Assembly (NCBI RefSeq): GCF_020184175.1
Contig: NC_065530.1
Coordinates: 20,499,260 to 20,563,259 of the forward strand
Length of the DNA: 64,000 nucleotides
Source: Aphis gossypii
Lineage: Eukaryota; Arthropoda; Insecta; Hemiptera; Aphididae
Direction: 5' to 3'
Positions 1 through 11,519 of the stretch are shown here, one piece after another (the first letter of the stretch is position 1; each line of letters opens with the position of its first letter). A model generated the notes under the pieces. That model made no database searches. It was given only the letters and a program-made list of their open reading frames with translations, and was not told where the DNA came from. The translations under genes and the position numbers were made by a program.

Positions 1-191
1 ATCGTAATCATATCATATTGTTGCTATATATATAAAACCATATATTTCTTATATTCTATATACCTCCTTGAAATTAGTGACACTAAACAAAAACAAAATG
101 ATTTAAGCTCGTCCTTCATATATTTTGTTATTAATACACAGAAATACCAAAGATATTTACATATGTCTGTGTCAATTTGCCAACTGAGAAA
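1..191. other. AT-rich leader upstream of signal-peptide exon
   Basis: This AT-rich stretch precedes the candidate first coding exon at 192 and would hold its promoter and 5' leader. I see no clear TATA box at a defined distance and no open reading frame of note. Confidence 0.3.
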
Positions 192-259
192 ATGATGAAA
201 CATTTCGTAAATGCAATTGTGCTATTTTTTTTATATGTACCTACCAATGCGGGCGACCG
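192..259 (+). CDS. Signal-peptide first exon of a putative secreted protein (partial gene)
   Basis: Seen: an ATG in good context (A at -3), immediately followed by a second ATG, opens 22 complete codons. They begin MMKH, run through a hydrophobic core FVNAIVLFFLYV, and end PTNAGD, a classic signal peptide with likely cleavage after T-N-A. The frame ends with two bases of a codon at 259, directly followed by a strong donor GTAAGA at 260, so the exon is in phase 2. Inference: this is the first coding exon of a gene for a secreted protein. The best continuation is the microexon at 735-767, which is open in exactly the required phase. A signal exon followed by tiny phase-2 exons is the layout known for aphid 'bicycle' effector genes, but no CYC motif was found, so family membership is not claimed. 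Alternative: a chance open frame. Confidence 0.5.
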
Positions 260-734
260 GTAAGACAACATTTTAATCTTTAATATTGTTTAAATAAACA
301 TTTCACTGATGCTTCGACTTAAGTAAAAATTAATTATTTAAATAAAAACATTTAAGTTTTAGCTAATATGTAAGTATTGGTTTTATGAATGTTCAACAAT
401 AACAAATCAACGAAGATCATGACGTATGTCATGTAGCATATTTTGTACCTATTAGAACGGCAGTATTTATGTAAATTTTACGATCGTAATTTTATTGTTT
501 TGTTTATAATATGTTAATAGCCATACAGTTTTATTATTTAAGTACTACCTATTACAAATTATTACTGCCCTAGGCAGACAATAGTTATAATAATAATTTA
601 GTCACACGCACATATTAGTAACTTATCCTATTAATTAAATATTATAGAATACTTTATTGTACTTAATTTTTTGTGGTTTTTAATTTCATTTTTTTTTTTT
701 GATAGTTTTTGGTATCTTCTTCATATTTATCCAG

Positions 735-767
735 TCTAATGTATCCGTTTTATCACGTTTCCCATTG
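735..767 (+). CDS. Candidate 33-base microexon of the secreted-protein gene
   Basis: Seen: a pyrimidine-rich acceptor (cttcatatttatccag) precedes 33 bases that end at a good donor, TTG|GTACGT. Joined to the exon ending at 259 in phase 2, it reads on without a stop as R-LMYPFYHVSH and again leaves two bases, so it is phase 2 at both ends. Inference: it is the second coding exon of the gene starting at 192. The combination of acceptor, donor, length divisible by three and an open frame in the required phase is better than most chance pairs, but no transcript evidence exists here. Confidence 0.35.
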
Positions 768-924
768 GTACGTTTACATTTGCAATTCGACATTCTTTTG
801 TGGGGGGCCCTTCAGTTTACAGTTAATACACACATGTGGACAAAAATAAACTCGTCTAGTATATAGAGTATATAGCAGGGTTGATATCTATTTAAAACGA
901 ACAAAATCCTTCTCTAACCATTTG
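768..924. other. Putative intron, no separate feature
   Basis: Sequence between the 33-base microexon and a transposase relic. I see nothing coding on the + strand that I trust. A possible 52-base exon at about 879-930 overlaps the relic and has a weak acceptor, so it was not called. Confidence 0.2.
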
Positions 925-1068
925 CTATTGGTAGACAATTTTTAAAGAACCTACAAAGACTCCACCCATTACATTAAATCGGAAACATCTTATTTTTAGT
1001 AGCATGAGCCTCTTTTGAACCCTGAATGACTTTAATTTTGCTGCTGGATGCCGAGCGGAAAATTCATT
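925..1068 (-). mobile_element. Possible piggyBac-type transposase relic
   Basis: Seen: read on the minus strand, 47 codons stay open before a stop at 925-927. They include EFSARHPAAKLKSF and later FNVMGGV. Established knowledge: piggyBac transposases carry a conserved YNxxMGGVD motif a few dozen residues after a basic KxxRY-like stretch. Here the motif is F-N-V-M-G-G-V with the aspartate lost, and homology fades after it. The piece is far too short to be functional, since the family is usually 500-600 residues. This is a weak call resting on one short motif. Confidence 0.3.
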
Positions 1069-4004
1069 GTAAGTGTATTAAATTATTAGAAAATACAATA
1101 TTTTATACTAATAATATAGTTTTTAGCTTATTATTTTTTTTTAATGCTTTTCAAGTTTTTGAAATGAAATATGTTATTTTTTATTTCATGTAAAATAAAA
1201 TAGGTATTATTATATAATATATATACATGGACAAAAGTAATTTATTATTAAGTAACAAAGTAACTATAGGCGTTTCAACTTATGAGCATTTTACACAAAA
1301 ACAATCGTAAGTTAATTTAAATTCAGAATTGACTACAAAAATTATCTTATATTTCTAACAGTTTTCGTAAATTTATTTTATACTACTACTACTACTTAAT
1401 AAGGAAATTACAGTATTATAATTTGATATTTTTCTTATTATAATTTATACATAATTATTAATTTATTTTGCATGGAACAACTTTTTTTTATGTTTATGGT
1501 GACTGATAAAATGTGTAATTTTATTTATCGGATAATTAAAATTGCATGGTATACACGTATAAGATATTAGGTGGGTAGGTACTTCTACTATATTATTAAC
1601 AACTATTAACTATAATTCTATTTTGTTTATTTTGAATTAGATTTATGTGTAATAAGTATATTCGCTAGGGAATGACCATGAAACGTAAGATACCTATACA
1701 TATTTTTTTACACGAATACAAACGCGTATTGTACATTATTATATTTATTAGAACAAGAAATCTCAATAATATAATTTTTCTCATAACATACAAAATCGTT
1801 TCATAAAGATATTCAATGTACAAAAATAAATAACATAATCATTAAAAAAAAATAATATTGCACTATGTTTTTACATCTAAATTAAGATGATTAATAAAAC
1901 TGTAAAATATTATATTATTTAATCAAACTGATTGAAATCTGATTATAAATATTTTTATGTATTTACACGTAACACAATTTTGTATGAATGACACATAAGA
2001 AAATAATTGAATAAAATCACCTACTATATTATAATGTAGGTATAATAATTATATTAATTATTAGCGTAATAAAGTTTATTAGGTGAAAAACATCTATATA
2101 GTTAAAATCATAACATATTTGAATTATTATTATTATTTTATAAGGACTGTGTATAAATAAAGTTGGTTTTTAATATAGTAAGAATTATTTTAAGTATACA
2201 TTGACATTCGAATTAGATATCGCATGATAAAATCTCTTTCGTCATATTATGTTACTATTAATTGTATTGTATATTATACTAAGAAATTATCTATTATGCT
2301 CCTTAATTTGAAGTGATTATAGATTGTAAATATATTTTTAATTAAATGAAAAATAAAAAAAACATAAAATTCACTTAATGCTATTTAAGTACTTCAAAGT
2401 TGTTAACTTACATTTTTAATTTTAATTAATATATTTAAAACTTCAAAATTGTATGATGAAGGGTGAAACGTGAAATGTTCACGAAAAATGAATAAAAATA
2501 ACTATTAAAGGTATTACATAAGAATCAACCGTTCATATCTGCGAAAATATTATACAAAACCAATGGATTTCTACATCCGATAAGTTTGAAAACTATGAAC
2601 AGAGTAATTAATTTTTTGAATGTTTAATGCAAAACTTGGGTTTTAAGTATAATAAAATTATCTATCTAGTGTATATATAGTGTATACGATATACATACAT
2701 ATATTCATTGTTAGTTTTTAATGTTTACATTAATGATTTTGTTATGTTACGTTAACATAAATAATAATTAAAATAATATTTACTATGTCATAATATTATA
2801 ATATTATCTTACACATTTTTAGATACTTTATAACTTAAAGTAAATTTATACAGTACTTCCATGAACCACAAGTTCACATATAGTTACTTCGATATAAGAT
2901 TTTGGAATAAATAAATAAATCGAGAAAGGACTGAGAATTGTCTATAAATTATATTTATTTTCAATGATGTGATTGTTTAATAAAACAATGCGATACTACT
3001 TATAATAAGCATATTCTAAACTTAAAATATTACGTTTTATACCAATTGGCTGAAGTATAATAAATTATGATTTAGAAACTATGTATATATGTAATGAATA
3101 TTATACACTTAGCGGATACTATCATTCATGTGTGTCTCCATCTTACAAACGTATAATATAACAAATTAGCTTTCTGCTTTAGAACCGAATAATTTGTGTT
3201 ATTAACTTGGAGAAAATTGACTTATTATCATACATAAAACTAAGAATATTTTCTGTTATCTCTCGTTGGTTTTTTGTGAGTTTCAATTTTTAAGGAAGTT
3301 ATGAGTATTTGCTATTTTTATATTTTAGTATTATAAATACTCATTGTACGCTTTAAAGTTAAAAAAATCTTAAAAACACATTTAACTTTTTAATGCTTAA
3401 TAGTATTACAGTTAATTCATCTATTATTAAATTTCAAAGTAAAAATGTCATCTAGTGTATCAGTATCATATAAGGTTTTTTTAATATTTTAATTCTTAAG
3501 CGAGTTATGAATATTTTAAAATGTACAAACAATTTAGAATTTTAAAATGTTCATATAAAGGTCAAAGTTTTTACATTATAGAAGACTTCATGATTCCGTC
3601 ATATAGTCAAGACATATAATCGATCATCACTTTTACTTATTGTTTTATTTGTAATAGATTATTTTTTTTATTATGAAAAAAAAAATTAATTAAAATATAA
3701 AAAATACCTGTAAAGTTCACAATACATATAATATTTTTAATTTAAAATTAAATAATAGATAAATTCATTGTAATATTAAGCATAAAGAAGTTAAATTAAA
3801 TTTGTAAGACGTAGTCAACGTATGTGGGTAGCGTCCTTTTAATTAAGGAATGCTGTGACATATTATAAGTTGCATGGTTAAATAGTATTTATTTTTCAAA
3901 ATAAGTACAATTTAAAAAATATATTTTATTATAATTCAATGATTAACTCATGTTAAAATTATTCTAAAATCCATTTTTAAAATATATATTCTTATATTTT
4001 CCAG
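1069..4004. other. AT-rich stretch without recognised gene
   Basis: About 2.9 kb of very AT-rich sequence. It would be intronic if the exons at 735 and 4005 belong to one gene. Several acceptor-like sites occur (for example near 2819 and 3180), but none opens a frame compatible with phase 2 after the 735-767 exon. No transposon termini or RNA genes were recognised. Confidence 0.3.
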
Positions 4005-4022
4005 TTTACTGTAGACGTGAAG
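4005..4022 (+). CDS. Candidate 18-base microexon
   Basis: Seen: a strong acceptor (cttatattttccag) is followed by 18 bases and the donor-like AAG|GTCAGT. In phase 0 it reads FTVDVK, and in phase 1 it is also open. In phase 2, the phase left by the upstream exon at 767, it hits a stop. If it belongs to the gene starting at 192, at least one undetected exon must change the phase. It joins in phase 0 to the open exon at 4712. Called only because both splice signals are good and the two exons agree with each other. Confidence 0.25.
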
Positions 4023-4335
4023 GTCAGTTTTTTAATTTAAATGATTTTTAAGATGAAATGTATAGGTATATTTTGTTTTGTTGAAATATTTTTTAGAATA
4101 ATTTTGCATAACTTGTAGTTAAACGTTTTATTTTTGGCTTACGTTCAAATACTTCAAATAGTAAAACGTATTACTATTAGGTATGTACTTGTATGTACGA
4201 GTTGCTTAAAATAATATTAATCGAATCTTAATATCTTCTAATGACTGATATTTTCTAATATATATATATAAATTATTCTAATTTTAAAATATCAAAGTTT
4301 AAAGTGTGATACAAACTTGCTTTCAGATAATCAGA

Positions 4336-4533
4336 TCATATAACGGAATGTGGGTTTTTAAAATTGTATGTAAATAATAAATAGTATTGCATATTGATGT
4401 AATTTAATGGGATATTCTCAATAATAAATTGTATGAATTTAGTCCATAGGAATAAAATATTAGTATACAGTTTAGTATCAATTTTATTGGAGTTTGATAA
4501 ATTTACAGTTGGTGTAATAATTGATTCATACAC
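4336..4533 (-). other. Unsupported 65-codon open frame
   Basis: A minus-strand open frame with asparagine-, isoleucine- and tyrosine-rich composition typical of chance frames in AT-rich DNA. There is no recognisable motif and no convincing splice context, so it is best treated as non-coding intronic or intergenic sequence. Confidence 0.1.
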
Positions 4534-4711
4534 ATTGAAGCAGATTATACTATGATAATTATTGCAAATTAATAATATAAAAAAAAGTAAATTTGTTCAA
4601 AAATAAGATTTTATAGATAATATTGTCAATACAAGTTTTATTTTTAACATTTAATTAATTTATATAACATTATTTTGTCCGAGAACTACTTATCTTCTGT
4701 TCATTTACCAG

Positions 4712-4816
4712 TCGAACAACTTTCACGTTGGAGAAAAGTACATCACTGAGACTGTGACAATTCATAAGGGAACTAGCAGGGAAGGGAATAAATATTTTAT
4801 CGACAAATTGTTTTGA
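4712..4816 (+). CDS. Candidate terminal (or mutated internal) exon
   Basis: Seen: a very good acceptor (cttctgttcatttaccag) precedes 34 codons open in phase 0, beginning SNNFHVGEKYITETVTIHKG and ending YFIDKLF, then TGA at 4814-4816. A strong donor TATG|GTAAGA follows at 4831/4832. From acceptor to donor is exactly 120 bases, 40 codons, and the only interruption is that TGA, one base from TGG. So this is either the last coding exon with its stop, or an internal exon broken by a nonsense change. The other two forward frames close early. It pairs in phase 0 with the microexon at 4005-4022. On the minus strand a 43-base open segment with weaker splice signals also exists, so the strand is not certain. 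Confidence 0.35.
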   Translation, partial: SNNFHVGEKYITETVTIHKGTSREGNKYFIDKLF

Positions 4817-4834
4817 GAACGCATTACTATGGTA

Positions 4835-5259
4835 AGAACAAACTTAAACTAAAAACACGATTAATAATTTTTTAAGACGTACAACATCAATGTAAACGTT
4901 ATGTTTTAATGAAAGACAATCAGTAAAGATAATTTAGTTTGTTCGTCTTTGATAGCTTTTTCAGTATTCTATTGGTTTTGATCTCAATCATACCTACATA
5001 CTCATCGTATCCATGTCTGTATCGATTTGATAATATTAATGTAGAGCGATGTATTTTTGTTTTATAAAAAATTGAGAAAAATATTACACAACGATGTTCG
5101 AGTCTAACATGAAATGCACGTTTCAGTCATACTCGGGAATAATACACAATTGATGTTTAAAATACAATCTTATCGAAACGTACTTTGTGATCTATATAAT
5201 ATTATAATATACATTGATTATGTAAATAAATTGCATAATCTGCAGCTCTATTGTTAGAA
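4835..5259. other. AT-rich spacer
   Basis: No open frame, transposon end or repeat recognised. It separates the candidate exon at 4712 from the GC-richer block that follows. Confidence 0.3.
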
Positions 5260-6330
5260 TCGTATTAAATTTCGTATTCCGCGGGCGTTAAACATTTTAG
5301 CAAACAGTCATTAGAAAATGTACATCCGAGTATCTAATAAATATCACATTAAACTCAAAATGAATACTTGACGTTCACACGTTATTATTATTATTATCAT
5401 GATCGGGTGCAACGGTGGTTGAAAAACTAGTTTTGCATAATATAACCCACCACGTGTGTTTATACTTTTATAGAGTATTGGGTACGCCAAACAAGGAATA
5501 CGTACGGTGCACGTTTCTACAGTGATATATTTTATCGGTATTCGTATCGAGATTTATATCATGTTTTTATAGGTAAATCGGTGAACGTTTCGCGGTGGTA
5601 CCTATCTGCGTCTCTGCAGATATACGGTTGTATAATGTGGCGTAAAGGTATAGTGTTTTTACTGTGAAATCGCTTATACCATGACTTTGTAGTGGACGTG
5701 AAACGTTGCGAACGCGTGCAAACGGATGTCGAAAGAAGAAAGGGTTCACACGGTTTACCGTAAACAAAACGGTCTCGGGGCCATAAAGAGAGTGGAACAC
5801 AACTGCACACGTGTTGTACTGCGCAGCATCGTCACACGGCGGCAAAATGCATTTTTTTTTTTTATCGTCAGTGAGCAATTAGTCGTTATCATAATCAATC
5901 ACGTCTATATATATTATATATACCTTACCTATTAATCTTTTTTTTCATTATTGTTATTGTTGTTGCGGGTAATTAATAACAATTTATACCTCGATACTCT
6001 TTCATTTTGACGGTCGGGTCGCGTTTGTGCCTCGAGTCGATCTTTGTGTAATATATTATGTTTTTCACGAAAATACATCGCTGTACCTTTTATACTGTAC
6101 CGTACTTGATGGTATTTACACAATTCACAGTTTGTAGTTGACACTACTTGCCCACTCACTGAATTATGCTATTTTGCCCACTACGTCAGTAGTTATCTCT
6201 ATAAAAGCATTGCAATTTAATAATTATTCTAAAATATGCGCCGAAGTTCAACCCAGCGGTGAAATCTTTAATATGGTTGAGTATGTATGGTGTATAGCGT
6301 ATTGAAATGACCACCGTTTTAACGGATTAT
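5260..6330. promoter_or_regulatory. GC-richer, CpG-containing block; candidate promoter/leader of the bHLH gene
   Basis: Seen: this kilobase is clearly richer in G+C and in CG dinucleotides than the DNA on either side, with a CACGTG E-box at about 5452. It carries overlapping open frames on both strands (up to 103 codons), none resembling a known protein; open frames on both strands suggest low stop density rather than coding. Inference: it is a promoter or 5' untranslated exon, most plausibly for the bHLH gene whose first visible exon begins with a splice acceptor at 9477. The transcription start and donor could not be fixed; AAAG|GTATAG near 5648 is one donor candidate. Confidence 0.3.
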
Positions 6331-9237
6331 GCGGTTTTGAGTAGTACGATAATTTACAATATAATATACCTATTACCTATAATACCTAAAGATATTTTTA
6401 ATAATAAATCATATTTTAAACTGGTTCCTAGTTGTATGTTAACTACAGTAGACACTAGATAATTGTCCTCGGTTATATTTTATATTTTCAATAAAAAAAA
6501 AAAAAATATATTTATACTTGTATATGATACAATATTTGAAGAATAAATATTTAGATGTAAAAACATCTGGAAAAAGAACACGGAAAATGAAATATAATAT
6601 AAATGTCATACAGTATATTATATTGTATAGCTAAATAACTAAATAATACAATTAACCGTTTATATCCAACTGTTTTTCCCTTTCAAAAACATTTTACGAG
6701 AATAATTATTATGCATAATTTATTTTTAGAAGAATAGAATTGGACAAAAGATTATTGTTCGTGTATTTAAAACACTTAACTCGCGTTGTTTATTTTCGAC
6801 TAAAATGATTCTACTACTTTTTCTGTTATTTTGCTTGAATAAATTTAAAGTAAATGGCAATTTTGTTAAAATTTTTCTAATGGACAGCGCAGATGAGTGT
6901 CAATGATCAATAATCATAGATATTATTGATTGTGTTCAAAATATTATTTTTTTAATATTTACAATTTATTTATGGGACGTGATGCCTATTTAGTCTTGTA
7001 AAGTGATGCATTAAGTATTTGTATTTATTCAAGTACGCGTTTAATGTCATTGCTTTGCTGTAGATATTATGCATTATATTATATGATTGATAGCTTAAAA
7101 TATGTAGCATAAATTACATTTCGGCAAACATTGTGATTTACTCATAACAATTTTACAAAGCATTTAAAATTAATTATGCAGAGTTATAAAGAGATATTAA
7201 AATGAAATAAAGTTTATAATACATCTACCTAATTAAATTTTTGTTAAATATACCAATAATAAATATGTGTACCGTGAACTAAATGTATACAACATCAAAG
7301 CTTTGTATTATAAAAATATATTAATTGCTTTCTATAGATACGAGCATGACACTAATCTACCGTCAACCATGAATGTTGTACAAGATATAAAAAAGGTTTA
7401 ACATAAAAGTTCCTAAATTCTACTAACATTTTGGTGCGAAAAACTATATTCCTGTTGCTATACATTTATATAAAATTCTTAAAATGAATATATTATAATT
7501 GATTTTTATAATTTGAGAAATTTTCAGCTGTATTTAAAACTTGTTAATTTAAATGAAATTGAAATTATATAAACTTAATGATTGTTCACTATAATTATTT
7601 TTATACTTAGTGTTTTTGTGAATCTTTTAAAAAAATAAATGCTCTATCACAAGTTTTAGTTTATTGTTGTGTTGCAAATATTTACAAGCTCATATTATCT
7701 TCATTATCCTTTTATTAATTATTTATTTTAACCTATATTTTATAAGATAATATGATATATGTACAAAAAGAAAATTTTTGCAACAATAAACATTATTATT
7801 ACTACCATATTACACTATAAATATTATAATTCACATATATATCAAAAATTTATCCCGTTTACAAATGCATTATTACTAATGTAATAACGTACATAATAAC
7901 ATTAGAATTTTCGTATAAATTATCACTTAATATGTTGTAATTTATATAATTTTTTTAAAAATATTTCTTTATATCATATTATATCTAAGCAGGTATGGTG
8001 TGTATAATAAAAATATGTGTTTACTTATTACTTATAACAATACATAATCCTTTTTTGCTTAAATCATTAAATTGTCGCTTTTAATTAAATAGATACATGT
8101 GCTGAGATGTTGAACCCCAAAAAACTGTTTAATATTATATTATGAACAAAAAAATTTCATATTTCATAAAAAAATCTAAGTTATGAGTTTTTAAAATTCT
8201 AAAAATATTACTAATTCTTTGTATCTAAAGATTTTATAAAGTATATTATGAATAATGAATAATAGAAAACGCGTTTATTTCTATTTCTTGAAAATAGTAT
8301 TTTAAAAATGTTTCATTTTGGGTACATCATCATAGATGATCGACGAGTATATAGTGAATTGACAATTGAACGCGCATCAACGTTTTAATTTATATACACA
8401 TCACTGTATAGTATTTTAACAACTTAATTGAATGTATGTGTTTTGTGACTCATATATAAGTGTAATAGGAAATGGGAAACATTATTAAACTATAAATTAC
8501 TGGCATGCAAGCCATTCAATGGTTTCGTTAAACGCGGATGAAATTAAAAAAAATTGGAACATACGTGCCTTACAAAGAACCGTTTTTTTTTATTTTGATT
8601 TAAATTTAAGACCTGAATGCTTATTATAGTGTATTATTTTTAGTGTTCATCTTCTATTTGTATCTCCTAACGAAATCGGAATTTGTAAGTATGTATCCTA
8701 TACATGGGTGATTAACGTAGATTGGGACGGTTTAATAAGACTATATAGTGGAAAATTTTACTGTCATTCGTAATGAAAGTATAAGCTCAGCGTAGATAGG
8801 ATGGTGAAATAGGTTGAGCATATACATATAATATATATATATGTGTATGTGACGTATATTTAATGTGATCATATGTACCACTTTCGGCGGAAAAGTCATA
8901 CTTTTGAGCTAAGTGTTTCATTGTACCCTTAGAATGCAAAAATAATGTCCCGTTTTGAAAAAAATGACCATTCTATCATAAAATAGCACATGTTTAATTG
9001 TCGCAATAGGAAATAACACTGATATACAATTATGCATTTATATCATTATAGGCATATGTTTTAAATTCCAATGGTGATAATTCGTGAATGGGTTCTCTAT
9101 ATAATACGTATATTAATTATTATTTATTTGGTGATTGATCACTTTGTAGTATGCATAATGCATATAAAATGCTGAATCTCGATTTAAAAAAAAATGAAAA
9201 TTTGGTTGTTTATTTAAATTGTATAATAAAAAATGGC
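6331..9237. other. AT-rich stretch, probable 5' intron of the bHLH gene
   Basis: About 2.9 kb of AT-rich DNA between the GC-richer block and the bHLH exon. No coding region, RNA gene or transposon terminus was recognised. Confidence 0.3.
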
Positions 9238-9248
9238 GGGGGGGGGGG
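9238..9248 (+). repeat. Run of 11 G
   Basis: An uninterrupted run of eleven G residues about 240 bases before the bHLH start codon, exceptional in this AT-rich surrounding. It may fold as a quadruplex only between strands or with other runs; function is unknown. Confidence 0.9.
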
Positions 9249-9467
9249 ATACAGCGATGTTTTAGAAATACAATGTTGAATGCATTTAAAATTTTATTTA
9301 TTCTATAGCAATGAACACGAATATAACTCTGTAGTATACAAAACATTGATGAGACTGTATGATGAGTGTGTAATATCACCCCTGTCCGCTTTCACAAAAA
9401 AAAAAAAAGAAAACTTTGCTCGTACAATTGCTACTGCAACTAGTTCAATAGTTTAATTCAATCGTTT

Positions 9468-9477
9468 ATTGTTGCAG
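9468..9477 (+). promoter_or_regulatory. Splice acceptor before the bHLH exon
   Basis: A pyrimidine-rich tract ending in ttgttgcag lies 7 bases before the ATG at 9485. It shows that the bHLH exon is not the first exon of the transcript. The ATG at 9478 is followed at once by TGA, so translation from the exon must start at 9485 or enter from upstream in the phase A|TGT GAC ATG. Confidence 0.7.
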
Positions 9478-9484
9478 ATGTGAC

Positions 9485-9820
9485 ATGGGCAGACGCAGAC
9501 CGGACTGGTGGTTGGAACAGCAACATCAACAGCAGCAACGGGACTTGCTGGAGGACGGTTGTCCGAGGAACGCAGCCAACGCAAGGGAGAGGGCTAGGAT
9601 GCGCGTGCTGAGCAAGGCGTTCGGTCGACTCAAGACGACACTGCCATGGGTGCCCGCCGACACCAAACTGTCTAAATTAGACACGCTGAGGTTGGCCACT
9701 ACATACATAGCACACCTAAGCTCGTTGTTAACGACTACCGAGCGATCGGACATCGCGAACCAAGGAGAGACCGGGACTCAGGTTGCGGTCACGTCCACGC
9801 AACCATTAAACTACGCCATG
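9485..9820 (+). CDS. HLH54F: TCF21/musculin (HLH54F)-like bHLH transcription factor, exon with bHLH domain
   Basis: This exon encodes residues 1-112 of a tissue-specific class II bHLH factor that binds E-boxes in the nucleus as a heterodimer with an E-protein (Daughterless). The Drosophila relative specifies caudal visceral mesoderm; vertebrate relatives are TCF21 and MSC. Seen: a Gln-rich stretch (residues 12-18), then the bHLH at 28-79: basic region RNAANARERARMR, helix 1 VLSKAFGRLKTTL, loop PWVPADT, helix 2 KLSKLDTLRLATTYIAHL. The ERxRMR DNA-contact pattern and the PWVP-DTKLSKLDTLRLA signature are those of this subfamily. The frame reads on to TAA at 9842, but ATG|GTAAAT at 9820/9821 is a proper donor and joins in phase 0 to the exon at 39277. 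The ATG chosen follows a strong acceptor (tttattgttgcag, ending 9477). The frame is open back to that acceptor, so an upstream coding exon is possible. Confidence 0.92.
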
Positions 9821-9844
9821 GTAAATCTTGAACTCGTTACATAA

Positions 9845-11519
9845 TATACTAATTATATTGAGCAAATACATCATAGGTAAAGAGAATTAATCGTTATCAT
9901 TGGTTATTGGATTATTATTTTCAAATATGGATAATATGGATAAAGCGTTGTCCTTCTAATCGGTTTTAAATTAATGTTCAGTCATGACAGAGGATTTCTT
10001 ATCCCCGTCACCATTAAAAAAAGGATCAGACTCAAAAGTTACAATAGAATGTAAAAACTCAAGTTTAGGTACTTATAATAATTATACATACCGATACACA
10101 CTTAAAATAACGATTAATATTATAATAAATGGTTATAATGACTATAAGGTATACTGTTATTATTCCAGTGATGTTTTATTATATTGTGTAATAAGGTTAA
10201 TTTTTATTTCTGAACAGTTTTGATTAAACAACTCAGTAAAAACAAAATTAAGAGATAACTGATAAAATATAATAATATTGTTCTTGTAAAACTCAAATTT
10301 TAAGAGTGTTACAGACCATTTTTCTGAAATGCGTTATACGTACCTACTCGTTAGTAGTTTAAATACGTGTTAATTGTGCACACAATTTAATAATTAAACT
10401 AAACTAGACATAAAACTGGTGGCTAAAACATTACATTGCTCCTAAACATGGTTATTAATGTACTATGTACTTATTAAAATAATAGCACTGCAAACGTTAG
10501 AAATGGCAAAATCATTGGGCCTCGTTCATTTACTCACTTGTTTTTAACATTTTTTTTTAAAAAAAAATTATTATTTTTAGTGATACGCTATGTACTTACT
10601 AACAATTTACTTGATATTATTTTAATCTGCTTTTCCCATCACCAATATTCAATTCATATGCCCGGCTGTTCGGAATTATGTTTATGTAGTCACCTACTTT
10701 ATGATATCATTTAATGATTTAGGTCACGGCGAAAATAATAGTTTTCCTCATTTATTTGAGCGAACTATAGTGGCATTAACGAACATTAAAGGTTGTATGA
10801 TAGATACATATAATTATTGTGTTTGAATGCGGAGAATAATATGTTATAATAACTGTGAATGCTTGGGGCTTTTAAGTGAAATCCCATTTTAGTATAACTG
10901 ATGGCATGATGCTGGGTAAACCGCGAATTGTCGTTCGGACGAAGATTGAATTTGTTTGAGTTGTCAAGTGCGCCGACGATGTTATAGTATTTGTGTAACT
11001 ATATAATTTACCAATTAAACGTGCACTATACATTTTAGTAATTCGGATAACACTCTTCATCAAACCGGACAGGTATTGGGTCCAGCAGTTCAACATTAAT
11101 ATTTTAAAGTTCTTAAAAGAATCGAAGTTTTCTATTTATAATTTAATTTAATATACCTATATATAAAACATTTCTCTATAAATGAAAACTATTGTTGACT
11201 ATCCAAGTAAAATGTCTTTATAATTATTGAAAGTACACACTGGTGGTCTAAGGTGCCGATGTAGTTTTTAGATCAATAATAAAAAAAAATTAAAAATTTT
11301 TGATTGTACTTAATATATCATATTATTATCCATATCGTATTAATAATCGTGTGCGATTGGGGATGATTCATAAATGGTCATGAGCATCTAAAAGGTGGCT
11401 AAGTACACCCTCTCAAATTGGTATTCAAATATACGGATATAATGCCTAGAATTATATTAAGCTATTAAAAATAACTCTGGATACAAATTATTACAATATC
11501 TTATTATTTATTATTTCTT
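9845..11519. other. Intronic, one GC-richer island at 10860-11100
   Basis: Mostly AT-rich intron. The island at about 10860-11100 has a 74-codon minus-strand frame (10872-11096) that I do not recognise and that lacks splice signals. It may be a decayed element or a regulatory segment. Confidence 0.25.

Noticed and set aside
879..930. A 52-base exon that would convert phase 2 to phase 0 between the 735 and 4005 exons
   Set aside because: The acceptor has no pyrimidine tract, and part of it overlaps the transposase relic on the other strand.
998..1069. Plus-strand exon between ttatttttag and GTAAGT
   Set aside because: All three forward frames contain stops. The minus strand reads as a transposase relic instead.
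5559..6159. Several overlapping open frames on both strands (up to 103 codons)
   Set aside because: They occur together on both strands in a GC-richer block, lack ATG starts or known motifs, and look like low stop density rather than genes.
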